DNA from: Solibacillus sp045640265
GTDB taxonomy: Bacteria > Bacillota > Bacilli > Bacillales_A > Planococcaceae
Direction: 5' to 3'
Assembly (NCBI GenBank): GCA_045640265.1
Contig: JAZUES010000297.1
Coordinates: forward strand, 1-47,782
Length of the DNA: 47,782 bases
A program made the position numbers and the translations under genes. A model generated the notes under the pieces. That model did no database searches. It was not told where the DNA came from and saw nothing but the letters and a program-made list of their open reading frames with translations. Shown piece by piece: positions 1 through 8,003 of this stretch. How positions within the stretch are numbered: the first letter of the stretch is position 1; each line of letters begins with the position of its first letter.

Positions 1-1365
1 CCGCAATCACTTCATGTACCTGGACATAAGAATGGTTTGCTTTCGAATTTACCGAATGAAATAAAACGTGCGTTAATTTATGATGTCACAGAATTAACAG
101 GATTGGATGATTTTCATCACCCTGAGGAAATTATTTTACAAGCAGAACAAATGCTTGCTAAAGTGTACGAAGCCGATCGAAGCTTCTTTTTAGTCAATGG
201 TTCAACAGTTGGAAACTTGGCGATGGTTTATGCAACGTGTGAGCAAGGAGACACAGTACTTGTACAGCGCAATGCACATAAATCAATTTTCCATGCACTA
301 GAACTTGTTGGAGTTAATCCCGTGTATTTAGCACCCAAATGGCATGAGAAGAGTAAAACAGCAGGTTGTGTTGAAAAAGAGACGTTGCAAGAAGCCATTA
401 AACGTTTTCCACATGTAAAGGCAGTTATTTTTACGTATCCGACGTATTATGGCATTACAGCAAAGGATTTAGAAGAACAGATCAAATTGTGCCATGCTTC
501 TGGTATTCCCGTACTTGTTGATGAAGCACACGGCGCGCATTTCATTGCAAGCAAGCAATTACCGAAATCAGCTCTGCAGCTTGGTGCCGACGTCGTTGTC
601 CAATCGGCACATAAAACATTACCCGCAATGACAATGGCTTCTTTTTTACATATGAAATCGACACTTGTAAATGAGCAGAAAGTGAATCATTATTTGCGTA
701 TGCTTCAATCAAGTAGCCCATCGTATTTATTATTAGCTTCATTAGATGATGCAAGGGCGTATGTGGACAACTATACAGAGAGTGATTTCGTCTATTTAAT
801 GGAAAAGAGAAAGCAGTTTATTGAATCATTACAAATTTTAACGGAACTTCAAGTGATTGAAGTAGATGATGCGTTAAAATTATTAGTCCGTGCACCAGGG
901 TATACGGGGTTCGAATTAAAAGACGTGTTAGAAAAAATGCAGGTGTATGTCGAATTAGCAGACGTTCAGCAAGTGTTATTGATTTTGCCGTTATTAAAAC
1001 ACGGGGAAAATTATTCGTTTGCCGATTTACGTATTCGTATGAAGGAAGCCCTCATTCATTTAAAAAGTGCACCAGGAACATTACAAAATACAACGGCTAA
1101 TTTTGAAATGACGAATATTTCGAAACCAGAATTAAGTTTCAAAGAAATTGAAGCAGCTAAAAAAGAATGGATTCCGTACATGCGTGCGATTGGGCGTGTT
1201 ACTGCATCAATGATTATTCCATATCCACCAGGGGTTCCGTTATTTGTGCCAGGTGAGAAAATTACGGTGGCAAAGTTAAGTCAATTAGAAGAATTATTAG
1301 CAATCGGTGCAACGTTCCAAGGGGAGCATTGTTTACAAGAAAAATGCATTTATGTCATAAAATAA
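1..1365 (+). CDS. Orn/Lys/Arg decarboxylase family protein (YaaO-like), 5' end outside window
   Basis: The frame is open from base 1, so the N-terminus is missing; 454 residues are visible of a family usually near 480. The first visible residues contain the HVPGHKNG motif typical of the start of the aminotransferase-fold domain of fold-I basic amino acid decarboxylases. The PLP-binding lysine is in SAHKTL (around base 610), preceded by DEAHGAH, the cofactor-contacting segment. The C-terminal domain carries the PYPPGVPLFVPGE motif. Members remove the carboxyl group from arginine, lysine or ornithine to give polyamine precursors in the cytoplasm; the substrate cannot be read from the sequence. 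It sits 19 bp before tmk, as yaaO does in B. subtilis, and is probably co-transcribed with it. Confidence 0.9.
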   Translation, partial: PQSLHVPGHKNGLLSNLPNEIKRALIYDVTELTGLDDFHHPEEIILQAEQMLAKVYEADRSFFLVNGSTVGNLAMVYATCEQGDTVLVQRNAHKSIFHALELVGVNPVYLAPKWHEKSKTAGCVEKETLQEAIKRFPHVKAVIFTYPTYYGITAKDLEEQIKLCHASGIPVLVDEAHGAHFIASKQLPKSALQLGADVVVQSAHKTLPAMTMASFLHMKSTLVNEQKVNHYLRMLQSSSPSYLLLASLDDARAYVDNYTESDFVYLMEKRKQFIESLQILTELQVIEVDDALKLLVRAPGYTGFELKDVLEKMQVYVELADVQQVLLILPLLKHGENYSFADLRIRMKEALIHLKSAPGTLQNTTANFEMTNISKPELSFKEIEAAKKEWIPYMRAIGRVTASMIIPYPPGVPLFVPGEKITVAKLSQLEELLAIGATFQGEHCLQEKCIYVIK

Positions 1366-1384
1366 AGTTAGGGAGAATATAAAA

Positions 1385-2014
1385 ATGAATAGGAATTTAT
1401 TTATTACATTTGAAGGTGGAGAAGGTGCAGGAAAAACATCTGTGCTAAAGGCAATCGGAGAGCGATTAAAAGAAGCAAAAGTAAATGCTCTTTTAACACG
1501 CGAACCAGGGGGCATTGAAATTGCAGAAAAAATTCGTGCAGTCATATTAGATCCAGCACATAAAAAAATGCACGAACGCACAGAAGCCCTACTTTATGCA
1601 GCAGCAAGAGCACAGCATTTTTATGAAAAAATAATTCCTGCATTGCAAGAAGGTAAGCATGTATTATGTGACCGTTTTATTGATTCATCATTAGCATATC
1701 AAGGATATGCACGTGAAATTGGTGTGGATGATGTACTCGCTATTAATCAGTTTGCGATTGGGCAGCGACTACCGGACATGACTATTTTCTTTGACTTAGC
1801 ACCTGAAAAAGGATTGGCACGTATTCAAGCAACGCGTGCAGATGAAATTAATCGTTTGGACATAGAGGGAATTTCGTTCCATCAAAAAGTGTATGAAGGC
1901 TATCACGAGGCGATGAACCGTTATCCGGATCGCTTTAAAGTGGTGAATGCCGATCAGCCACTTGAACAAGTTATTGAGGATGTATGGGGGATTTTAAATC
2001 CAATATTAGGGTAA
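1385..2014 (+). CDS. tmk: Thymidylate kinase
   Basis: Phosphorylates dTMP to dTDP with ATP, an essential step of dTTP supply. The 209-residue length is normal. The P-loop GGEGAGKTS lies at residues 11-19, the substrate-binding DRFIDSSLAYQG at 96-107, and TREPGG near 38-43. The ATG at 1385 is preceded by a GGGAGA ribosome-binding site. It follows the decarboxylase closely and is followed by darA, the order seen in B. subtilis. Nothing unusual is visible. Confidence 0.97.
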   Translation: MNRNLFITFEGGEGAGKTSVLKAIGERLKEAKVNALLTREPGGIEIAEKIRAVILDPAHKKMHERTEALLYAAARAQHFYEKIIPALQEGKHVLCDRFIDSSLAYQGYAREIGVDDVLAINQFAIGQRLPDMTIFFDLAPEKGLARIQATRADEINRLDIEGISFHQKVYEGYHEAMNRYPDRFKVVNADQPLEQVIEDVWGILNPILG

Positions 2015-2041
2015 AAGTAAATGAAGTGTACCTTTTATATA

Positions 2042-2050
2042 TGATATAAT
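2042..2050 (+). promoter_or_regulatory. Candidate extended -10 promoter for darA
   Basis: TGATATAAT is an exact extended -10 element (TG-N-TATAAT) about 30 bp before the darA start. No good -35 is present, which is common for extended -10 promoters. Prediction only. Confidence 0.5.
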
Positions 2051-2082
2051 AAAGTACCAATTCAATGAAGGGGTGAGTACGG

Positions 2083-2412
2083 ATGAAGCTAGTAGTAGCG
2101 GTTGTACAAGATCAAGATAGCAACAGATTGTCGAATGCGTTAACGAAGAGCAACTATCGTGCAACAAAATTAGCGAGTACAGGTGGATTTTTACGATCTG
2201 GAAATACGACATTTTTAATCGGTACAGATGATTCGTTAATTCCAAGACTATTGGATATTATTCGGGAAAACTGTCGATCACGTGAACAAATGGTCGCGCC
2301 TGTTTCGCCAATGGGTGGCAATGCAGATTCTTATATTCCGTACCCTGTGGAAGTTGAAGTTGGAGGAGCAATTGTATTTGTTTTACCAATCGAACAATTC
2401 CACCATTTTTAG
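2083..2412 (+). CDS. darA: Cyclic-di-AMP receptor, PII-like (DarA/PstA)
   Basis: A 109-residue PII-like trimeric signalling protein that binds cyclic di-AMP; known as DarA/YaaQ in B. subtilis and PstA in Staphylococcus and Listeria. The ligand-loop motif TGGFLRSGNTT is at residues 33-43 and the C-terminus has the usual VFVLPIEQF strand. Its downstream effector is not established in the family. The start has an AAGGGGTGAG ribosome-binding site. It is followed 18 bp later by yaaR, so the two likely form one operon. Confidence 0.93.
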   Translation: MKLVVAVVQDQDSNRLSNALTKSNYRATKLASTGGFLRSGNTTFLIGTDDSLIPRLLDIIRENCRSREQMVAPVSPMGGNADSYIPYPVEVEVGGAIVFVLPIEQFHHF

Positions 2413-2430
2413 AGTGGAGGCGAAAGGTAA

Positions 2431-2871
2431 ATGAAAATTAATCAAGACTTACGTATGAATCTAAATACGAACCGCAATGACTTACGTACATCGAATCAAG
2501 GTGGCAATCGTTTCGGTGAAATGGTCGTAAAGCAAGGCTCTAAAATGCAAACTGAGCAACTGACAAGATTATTAGGTGATATTTCAACAGCGGGGGATCG
2601 TGTGGCGCGTTCTCGAAATTTACGAGAGCTAGCACGCTTTAAAATGCTGGTAAAACGATTTTTACAAGAAGCAGTAGATTACGGTTTGGAAACGAAGCAA
2701 TCACATACTTGGAATCGTTTCGGCGAAGGTCGACGCTTGAAAATTGTTGAAACAATTGATGAACGCCTTGTCGAATTGGCTGAAGATATTTTAAATGAAG
2801 AAAGAGAGTCTATCGATCTATTAGCGAAAATTGGTGAGATTAAGGGACTTTTAGTTAATCTATATATGTAA
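2431..2871 (+). CDS. yaaR: YaaR family protein (DUF327)
   Basis: 146 residues, all-helical and highly charged, with no signal peptide or membrane segment. Sequence and position between darA and holB match the YaaR/DUF327 family, whose function is unknown. The start is supported by a GGAGG site (AGTGGAGGCG) just upstream. A rho-independent terminator follows the stop immediately, so darA-yaaR is a unit separable from holB. Confidence 0.85.
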   Translation: MKINQDLRMNLNTNRNDLRTSNQGGNRFGEMVVKQGSKMQTEQLTRLLGDISTAGDRVARSRNLRELARFKMLVKRFLQEAVDYGLETKQSHTWNRFGEGRRLKIVETIDERLVELAEDILNEERESIDLLAKIGEIKGLLVNLYM

Positions 2872-2877
2872 TGCAGA

Positions 2878-2915
2878 CCCGTGTCTTTGTCGCGCACTAG
2901 ACACGGGCCTTTTTC
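2878..2915 (+). terminator. Terminator after yaaR
   Basis: Perfect 9-bp stem CCCGTGTCT/AGACACGGG (2878-2886 with 2899-2907), 12-nt loop, followed by CCTTTTTCT. Confidence 0.85.
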
Positions 2916-2998
2916 TAGCAGAACATTTCTAAGCTTTCGTTTTATAGTTTACATAGACGAAATTCAAATAAAGCAAGTAATGAAAAAAGGTGAAGGTA

Positions 2999-4003
2999 AT
3001 GGGACGAACAATAGAGGAGCTAACAAAACTACAGCCCATAGTGATGAAGCAACTACAAATGATTGTTGAAAAAGATCGTTTGGCACATGCCTATATTTTC
3101 GAAGGTGAAAAAGGCACAGGTAAGCGTGATGTCGTGTCGTTTTTTATGAAACTTCTCCTTTGTGAAAATTTGTCAAAAAATGTTCCATGTGAAACATGTC
3201 GAAATTGCAGACGAATTGATTCGGGAAATCACCCGAATATTAAGCAAGTTGAACCAGATGGCCAATTCATTAAAATTGATCAAGTTCGTGATTTAATCGG
3301 TGAGATGAAGATGACAGGTGTAGAAGAAGGTAAGAAAATTTACGTACTGCATCATGCGGATCGATTAAACGCGGCTTCAGCAAATATGCTGCTAAAATTT
3401 TTAGAAGAACCAGATGGTCAAGTAGTCGCTATTTTAGTAACGGAACAAATTCAGGCAATATTACCGACCATTCGATCACGTTGCCAGCATATTAAATTTT
3501 CAAAGGCACCACGCGCATCACTTGTCGAAGCACTTGTCGAACAAGGTGTAACGAGTTCGATGGCGGCGACAGTGAGTATGGTAACGAATGATTTAGATAC
3601 AGCGTTTGCGCTCGTGAATGATGAGCAGTTTGTACAAGCGAGAAAAACAGTGTTAAAATTAGTAGAGACGGTTCATCAAAATGTTCATGAAGCACTATTA
3701 ATGATTCACGATGAATGGCTTCCATTATTTAAAGAAAAGGAAGAGATGGAGCAAGCACTTGATTTGTTATTATTTGCTTACCGCGATATGGTAGCCATTA
3801 AAGCAAATCAACAGGCAACTTGCACATATCCCGATATGTATCAACGTTTTAATGAAATTGCATTGCAAAAGACATACGAAGAATTATCGCGTCAAATGCA
3901 ATCGGTGTTACATGCGCGTGCTAATTTAAATCGCAACATGAATCGCACGTTATTGATGGAACAGCTAATGTTGAATCTTCAGGAGGGGTACACATTTGTA
4001 TAA
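2999..4003 (+). CDS. holB: DNA polymerase III delta' subunit
   Basis: Clamp-loader subunit that opens and loads the DnaN sliding clamp at primed sites. The AAA+ P-loop EGEKGTGK is at residues 35-42 and the zinc cysteines are C55, C64, C67 and C70 (the CETCRNC region). The arginine-finger segment reads TIRSRCQ. I place the start at ATG 2999 because AAGGTGA (2988-2992 region) lies about 7 nt before it; an in-frame GTG at 2990 is the alternative. Length is then 334 residues, normal for the family. The 3' end overlaps ricT by 8 bp, so translation is probably coupled. Confidence 0.95.
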   Translation: MGRTIEELTKLQPIVMKQLQMIVEKDRLAHAYIFEGEKGTGKRDVVSFFMKLLLCENLSKNVPCETCRNCRRIDSGNHPNIKQVEPDGQFIKIDQVRDLIGEMKMTGVEEGKKIYVLHHADRLNAASANMLLKFLEEPDGQVVAILVTEQIQAILPTIRSRCQHIKFSKAPRASLVEALVEQGVTSSMAATVSMVTNDLDTAFALVNDEQFVQARKTVLKLVETVHQNVHEALLMIHDEWLPLFKEKEEMEQALDLLLFAYRDMVAIKANQQATCTYPDMYQRFNEIALQKTYEELSRQMQSVLHARANLNRNMNRTLLMEQLMLNLQEGYTFV

Positions 4004-4811
4004 TGTAGTCGGAGTTCGCTTTAAAAAAGCGGGTAAAATATATTATTTTGATCCAGCAGCTTATATTTTAGAAGTTGGAGAATATGTCATCGTAGAAACT
4101 GCACGCGGTATTGAATATGGCAAAGTAGTTGTCCCTATGCGTCAAGTTGGGGAAAATGACGTCGTTTTACCGTTAAAGCAAGTAGTGCGACCTGCTGATG
4201 ATCGTGATCGTATACAAGTAGAAGAAAATTCGATTGAGTCACAGAACGCTTTTGAGTTGGCAAATACGAAAATATTAGAGCATGAGCTTGAAATGAAGCT
4301 GGTCGATGTGGAATATACATTTGATCGCAATAAAATTATTTTCTATTTTACAGCAGAAGGGCGCGTTGACTTCCGAGAACTTGTAAAAGATTTAGCAAGT
4401 GTATTTCGAACACGTATTGAACTGCGTCAAATTGGTGTACGTGACGAAGCAAAATTACTTGGTGGAATCGGTCCATGCGGAAGAATGTTATGTTGTTCGA
4501 CATTTTTAGGAGATTTTGAGCCCGTGTCGATTAAGATGGCAAAGGACCAAAACTTATCACTAAATCCAACAAAAATTTCAGGGTTATGCGGCCGTTTAAT
4601 GTGCTGCTTAAAATATGAAAATGACGATTATGAACTAGCAAAAGAAGGAATGCCAGACATTGGTGACATGGCAAGGACTCCTGAAGGCGAAGGTAAAGTA
4701 GTCGGATTAAATGTGTTAGAGCGAATTATTCAAGTATATTTAGCAAAGCAAGAGCGTATGGTTGAGTATACATTGGATGAATTGTTACAATGTGAGAAAA
4801 ATCTTATATAG
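3996..4811 (+). CDS. ricT: PSP1-domain protein RicT (YaaT), TTG start
   Basis: RicT works with RicA and RicF as an iron-sulfur-carrying complex that partners RNase Y in maturing certain transcripts and influences sporulation and biofilm entry in B. subtilis. The 271-residue protein has the PSP1 domain with two cysteine clusters, C161/C166/C167 (CGRMLCC) and C198/C203/C204 (CGRLMCC). The start is TTG at 3996: AGGAGGGG ends 7 nt upstream and the N-terminus MYNVVGVRFKKAG then aligns with the family start. It overlaps the end of holB. Confidence 0.95.
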   Translation: MYNVVGVRFKKAGKIYYFDPAAYILEVGEYVIVETARGIEYGKVVVPMRQVGENDVVLPLKQVVRPADDRDRIQVEENSIESQNAFELANTKILEHELEMKLVDVEYTFDRNKIIFYFTAEGRVDFRELVKDLASVFRTRIELRQIGVRDEAKLLGGIGPCGRMLCCSTFLGDFEPVSIKMAKDQNLSLNPTKISGLCGRLMCCLKYENDDYELAKEGMPDIGDMARTPEGEGKVVGLNVLERIIQVYLAKQERMVEYTLDELLQCEKNLI

Positions 4812-4835
4812 ATAGAAATTAATGGGGTGGCTTGA

Positions 4836-5195
4836 GTGAAGGACCGTAATCTTTTAGATACTGTTATGGAGTTCGAACAACAGCTTGAATCAATGCACCA
4901 ACAATTTAATGCACTTAAACAATTTGTTGCGCATATGATGGAGGAGCATCAGACGCTTCAAACAGAAAACCTTCACCTTCGAACTCGTTTAGAGGCGTTA
5001 TTGGCTCAGGATGCTAATACGAATCAACAAACGGAAGAGCTTAAAAAAGAAGTGATTGATATTGGAGAAGGCTATGATAATTTAGCACGTCTTTATAATG
5101 AAGGTTTCCATGTATGTCATGTACATTTTGGTGGCTCACGTAAAGGTGAAGATTGTTTGTTCTGTCTATCATTTTTAAATAAACAAAATGGTTAA
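4836..5195 (+). CDS. yabA: Replication initiation control protein YabA, GTG start
   Basis: Negative regulator of replication initiation that bridges DnaA and the DnaN clamp, acting at the replisome. 119 residues: an N-terminal coiled coil (about 5-60) gives the tetramer; the C-terminal zinc module uses H92, C94, C107 and C110 (FHVCHVH...CLFC). DIGEGYDNLARLYNEGFHVC is the signature. GTG at 4836 follows GGGGTGG. It sits 24 bp after ricT in the usual replication cluster. The C-terminal signature matches the B. subtilis protein closely. Confidence 0.95.
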   Translation: MKDRNLLDTVMEFEQQLESMHQQFNALKQFVAHMMEEHQTLQTENLHLRTRLEALLAQDANTNQQTEELKKEVIDIGEGYDNLARLYNEGFHVCHVHFGGSRKGEDCLFCLSFLNKQNG

Positions 5196-5198
5196 ATG

Positions 5199-5238
5199 TA
5201 AAGGCTGAATCTGCAATAGTAGATGTCAGTCTTTTGTT
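5199..5238 (+). terminator. Probable terminator after yabA
   Basis: Imperfect hairpin: AAAGGCTGA pairs with TCAGTCTTT (one G-U), continued inward by ATCT/AGAT, then TTTTGTTT. Weaker than the hairpin at 5290. Confidence 0.5.
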
Positions 5239-5289
5239 TAGTGGATAAGGGAATATATAATTTCAAGTGAAATCCACATAAGAAGGATA

Positions 5290-5325
5290 ACAACTCGTGC
5301 TAATTTTGCGCGAGTTGTGTTTTTC
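5290..5325 (+). terminator. Terminator between yabA and the methyltransferase gene
   Basis: 11-bp stem ACAACTCGTGC (5290-5300) with GCGCGAGTTGT (5308-5318, one G-U), 7-nt loop, then GTTTTTC. It lies only about 30 bp before the next start, so the downstream gene needs its own promoter or partial read-through. Confidence 0.8.
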
Positions 5326-5357
5326 TAATCCTAGTAGAATTTAGTGGAGGAAAGATA

Positions 5358-6107
5358 GTGGAACAATGGTTAAAAGACGATGAACGATTAGATTATTTAT
5401 TGGCAGAAGATTTACGTATTATTCAAAGCCCATCCGTCTTCTCATTTTCATTAGATGCAGTGTTATTAGCGCGTTTTGTACAAATCCCAAAAAGTAAAGG
5501 ACACATTATTGATCTTTGTTCCGGCAATGGAGTCATTCCATTATTTTTAAGTGCACGAACAAAGGCAAAAATTACAGGAGTTGAGCTACAGCCCCGCCTA
5601 CACGATATGGCAATGCGTAGTATTCAATATAATAAGTTAGAGCAACAAATTACGATGCAGCTAGGTGATGTGAAAGATGCACCATCCACGCTAGGCATTG
5701 AAAAATATGATGTGGTGACATGTAACCCACCGTACTTTTTAGCTCATGAATTGAGTGACAAAAATACGAGCGAACATTATGCAATTGCCCGCCACGAACT
5801 ATATTTAACATTAGAAGAAGCTGTTTGTGCATCAAGTCGATTATTAAAGCAAGGTGGCAAGGTCGCATTCGTTCATCGCCCAGGTAGACTACTTGATATC
5901 GTCACGGCAATGCGAGCGAACCGATTAGAGCCAAAGCGCATTCAATTTGTGTACCCAAAACGTGGAAAAGAAGCGAACACATTATTAATCGAAGCCATAA
6001 AAGATGGAAAGCCCGACTTGAAAGTTTTACCTCCCCTATATGTGTATGAAGATAATAATGAATATACGCCAGAAGTGAGGGCGCTATTATATGGAGAAGG
6101 AAAATAA
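5358..6107 (+). CDS. yabB: tRNA1(Val) (adenine37-N6)-methyltransferase family protein (YabB)
   Basis: SAM-dependent class I methyltransferase, 249 residues. Motif I is DLCSGNGVIP at 52-61, the acidic end of strand 2 is GVELQ near 74-78, and the catalytic NPPY of N6-adenine methyltransferases is at 123-126. This NPPY plus gene context places it with TrmN6/YfiC enzymes that methylate A37 of a tRNA; the tRNA target is inferred. The start is GTG 5358 behind GGAGG at 5346-5350. Its 3' end overlaps yazA by 17 bp, giving a tight yabB-yazA-rsmI operon. Confidence 0.88.
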   Translation: MEQWLKDDERLDYLLAEDLRIIQSPSVFSFSLDAVLLARFVQIPKSKGHIIDLCSGNGVIPLFLSARTKAKITGVELQPRLHDMAMRSIQYNKLEQQITMQLGDVKDAPSTLGIEKYDVVTCNPPYFLAHELSDKNTSEHYAIARHELYLTLEEAVCASSRLLKQGGKVAFVHRPGRLLDIVTAMRANRLEPKRIQFVYPKRGKEANTLLIEAIKDGKPDLKVLPPLYVYEDNNEYTPEVRALLYGEGK

Positions 6108-6369
6108 TCATTTTTTCTATGTATTAGAATGTAACGATACCTCTTTTTACGCAGGTTATACGAATAATTTAGAAAAACGTGTAGCAACACATAATGCAGG
6201 GAAAGGTGCAAAGTATACGAAAGCACGCGGTCCTGTCAAATGCATTTATTACGAAACATTTGAAACAAAACAACAAGCAATGTCGGCAGAATATGCCTTT
6301 AAACAATTAACAAGAACAAAAAAGATCGCGTATATGAGGAGGGCAAAAAGTGAAATCACAGAAAAGTAG
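6091..6369 (+). CDS. yazA: GIY-YIG nuclease superfamily protein (YazA)
   Basis: 92 residues forming one UvrC-type GIY-YIG nuclease domain: the two short strands appear as FFYVL (8-12) and YAG (19-21), followed by the R-containing helix (NNLEKRVATHN) and the conserved glutamate region SAEYAFK. Members of the small YhbQ/YazA group are presumed DNA nucleases, but the cellular role is unknown. The gene overlaps both neighbours (17 bp with yabB, 20 bp with rsmI), so it is translated as part of that operon. Confidence 0.9.
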   Translation: MEKENNHFFYVLECNDTSFYAGYTNNLEKRVATHNAGKGAKYTKARGPVKCIYYETFETKQQAMSAEYAFKQLTRTKKIAYMRRAKSEITEK

Positions 6370-7222
6370 CCAGCATGAACAAGGAAGTTGCCTTTATTTA
6401 GTGGCAACACCGATTGGCAATTTAGAAGATATGACGATGCGCGCATTGCGTATTTTAAAAGAGGTAGACATTATTGCGGCAGAAGATACGCGCAATACAA
6501 AAAAATTATGTAATTACTTTGATATTCAAACGCCATTAATAAGCTATCATGAGCATAACCTTGAAGTCGGTGGAGAAAAGTTACTTAGCTTTTTACGTGA
6601 AGGAAAATCAGTAGCACTAGTAAGTGATGCAGGGCTACCGTGTATTTCAGATCCAGGTGCTGATATTGCCGTTAAAGCAATTGCAGAAGATTTTGCTGTT
6701 GTACCGATTCCAGGAGCTAATGCAGCGCTAACAGCACTAATTGCATCTGGCTTAACGCCACAACCGTTTTACTTCTTCGGCTTTTTAAATCGAAATAAAA
6801 AGGATCGTCGTGAGCAATTAGAAAAATTGGCCAAGCGCGGAGAAACACTCGTATTTTATGAAGCACCGCATCGTTTAAAGGATACGTTAAAAGATTTAGA
6901 ATTAGTTTTAGGCAATCGCCAAATTACACTTGCGCGTGAATTAACAAAGAAATTTGAAGAATTTTTACGCGGCACGATTGAAGAAGCCATCAATTGGACA
7001 ACTGAAAATGAAATTCGTGGGGAATTTTGTATTATATTAGAAGGTAATACTTCTGGTGAACCAGAACAAGAGGAAAACATTTATTGGACAAACATGTCTT
7101 TAGAAGAACATGTGAACTATATAATAGAAGAAAATCAAATTTCATCAAAGGAAGCCATTAAGGAAGTTGCGAAACTACGCAATTTACCAAAGCGTGATGT
7201 GTATCAAGCATATCATCAATAA
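6350..7222 (+). CDS. rsmI: 16S rRNA 2'-O-ribose C1402 methyltransferase RsmI, GTG start
   Basis: Methylates the ribose of C1402 in the decoding centre of 16S rRNA using SAM. 290 residues of the tetrapyrrole-methylase fold: LYLVATPIGNLEDM near 15-28, EDTRNTKKL near 45-53, VSDAGLPCISDPG near 92-104 and IPGANAALTAL near 118-128. GTG 6350 is preceded by GAGGAGGG at 6336-6343. It overlaps yazA. A strong hairpin about 35 bp after the stop ends the operon. Confidence 0.95.
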   Translation: MKSQKSSQHEQGSCLYLVATPIGNLEDMTMRALRILKEVDIIAAEDTRNTKKLCNYFDIQTPLISYHEHNLEVGGEKLLSFLREGKSVALVSDAGLPCISDPGADIAVKAIAEDFAVVPIPGANAALTALIASGLTPQPFYFFGFLNRNKKDRREQLEKLAKRGETLVFYEAPHRLKDTLKDLELVLGNRQITLARELTKKFEEFLRGTIEEAINWTTENEIRGEFCIILEGNTSGEPEQEENIYWTNMSLEEHVNYIIEENQISSKEAIKEVAKLRNLPKRDVYQAYHQ

Positions 7223-7256
7223 AGGGACTGTTCGGAAAGTCATTTCGGAAAATAAA

Positions 7257-7297
7257 AAAAGCGTTGAAAAGTCAAAATACTTTTCAACGCTTTTCCA
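7257..7297 (+). terminator. Bidirectional terminator after rsmI
   Basis: Perfect stem GCGTTGAAAAG/CTTTTCAACGC (7261-7271 with 7280-7290), 8-nt loop, extended by flanking A and T tracts on both sides, so it can also act on the minus strand. Confidence 0.88.
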
Positions 7298-7329
7298 ATT
7301 TAGTAAGATATTACTTTGTTATGTTAAAA

Positions 7330-7366
7330 GAAAAAGGGGAATACTTCTCCAGTGAGTATTCCCCTT
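7330..7366 (-). terminator. Terminator for abrB (minus strand)
   Basis: Perfect 12-bp stem AAGGGGAATACT/AGTATTCCCCTT (7334-7345 with 7355-7366), just past the abrB stop. Read on the minus strand it is followed by a T-rich run. Confidence 0.88.
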
Positions 7367-7377
7367 CTAAAGCTAAC

Positions 7378-7656
7378 TTATTTTTTTAAGCTTGCTTGGA
7401 TTTCTTTCATTAATGTTTCTGCACCTTCAGGAGATAAAATTAATTTACCGCCTACTAAACGCATGTTATCGTCAGAAACTTCACCAGTTACGGCACATGT
7501 CATGTTAGGCATGTATTTTTTTAAGATGATTTTGTCATCATCTACATAAATTTCTAAAGCGTCTTTTTCTGCAATTCCTAATGTACGGCGTAATTCGATT
7601 GGAATAACTACACGTCCTAATTCATCGACTTTACGTACGATTCCTGTTGATTTCAT
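7378..7656 (-). CDS. abrB: Transition-state regulator AbrB
   Basis: Global DNA-binding repressor of post-exponential genes. 92 residues: the swapped-hairpin DNA-binding domain (1-53, starting MKSTGIVRKVDELGRVVIP) is almost identical to the B. subtilis protein, with R8 and the RRTLGI segment present; a conserved Cys lies in PNMTCAV, and the C-terminal half is the tetramerisation domain. AGGAGG stands about 10 nt upstream on the minus strand. It is divergent from metS. A near-consensus promoter and two Spo0A boxes precede it, so repression by phosphorylated Spo0A is strongly indicated. spoVT downstream is a paralogue. Confidence 0.98.
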   Translation of the reverse strand: MKSTGIVRKVDELGRVVIPIELRRTLGIAEKDALEIYVDDDKIILKKYMPNMTCAVTGEVSDDNMRLVGGKLILSPEGAETLMKEIQASLKK

Positions 7657-7694
7657 AAAATATTTCCTCCTATATTTTAAAAAGATATTTTAAA

Positions 7695-7711
7695 TTCGTC
7701 AAAATTCGACA
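7695..7711 (-). promoter_or_regulatory. Tandem Spo0A binding boxes in the abrB leader
   Basis: On the minus strand TGTCGAA and TGACGAA, both exact matches to the 0A box TGNCGAA, are repeated with a 10-bp period. They fall about +15 to +31 relative to the predicted start site, the arrangement known for B. subtilis abrB. Confidence 0.82.
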
Positions 7712-7732
7712 TTTGTTCTTTGTCTATTTAGA

Positions 7733-7761
7733 ATCATACCAACTAATGACATAAACGTCAA
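7733..7761 (-). promoter_or_regulatory. Sigma-A promoter of abrB
   Basis: On the minus strand TTGACG (7761-7756), 17-bp spacer, TATGAT (7738-7733); start site expected near 7726. One mismatch to consensus in each hexamer. Confidence 0.8.
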
Positions 7762-7765
7762 TTAA

Positions 7766-7930
7766 TTAGTATTGATTCCTTCGATAGATTTAGAAAAATT
7801 TTTGTTATTTTTGTGCTTTATAACTGATTTTTTAAAGATTATTACTATAATATTTTTCAAATAGTCTAAAAGATTTAAAAAATTACCAACTTTTTGTTCC
7901 GATTTTTCGACATCTCACTTTTAAAATAAA
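7766..7930. other. A/T-rich divergent abrB-metS intergenic core
   Basis: The 347-bp gap between the two starts holds the abrB promoter and 0A boxes on one side and the metS promoter on the other. The part between is very A/T-rich with runs of A and T and no open reading frame. I see no T-box, S-box or other leader RNA before metS. Bent A/T-rich DNA could serve AbrB self-binding, but no specific site is recognisable by eye. Confidence 0.6.
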
Positions 7931-7936
7931 CTTTGA

Positions 7937-7965
7937 TTGAAACAAATTTCGTACTTCGTTAGAAT
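7937..7965 (+). promoter_or_regulatory. Sigma-A promoter of metS
   Basis: TTGAAA (7937-7942), 17-bp spacer, TAGAAT (7960-7965), about 39 bp before the GTG start. Confidence 0.65.
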
Positions 7966-8003
7966 AAGGACTATACTGACAAGCAAATGGAGGCAAAGCT
8001 CTC

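Noticed and set aside
7762..8003. A T-box or SAM riboswitch before metS
   Set aside because: Only about 30 nt separate the predicted transcription start from the GTG; there is no room and no conserved motif.
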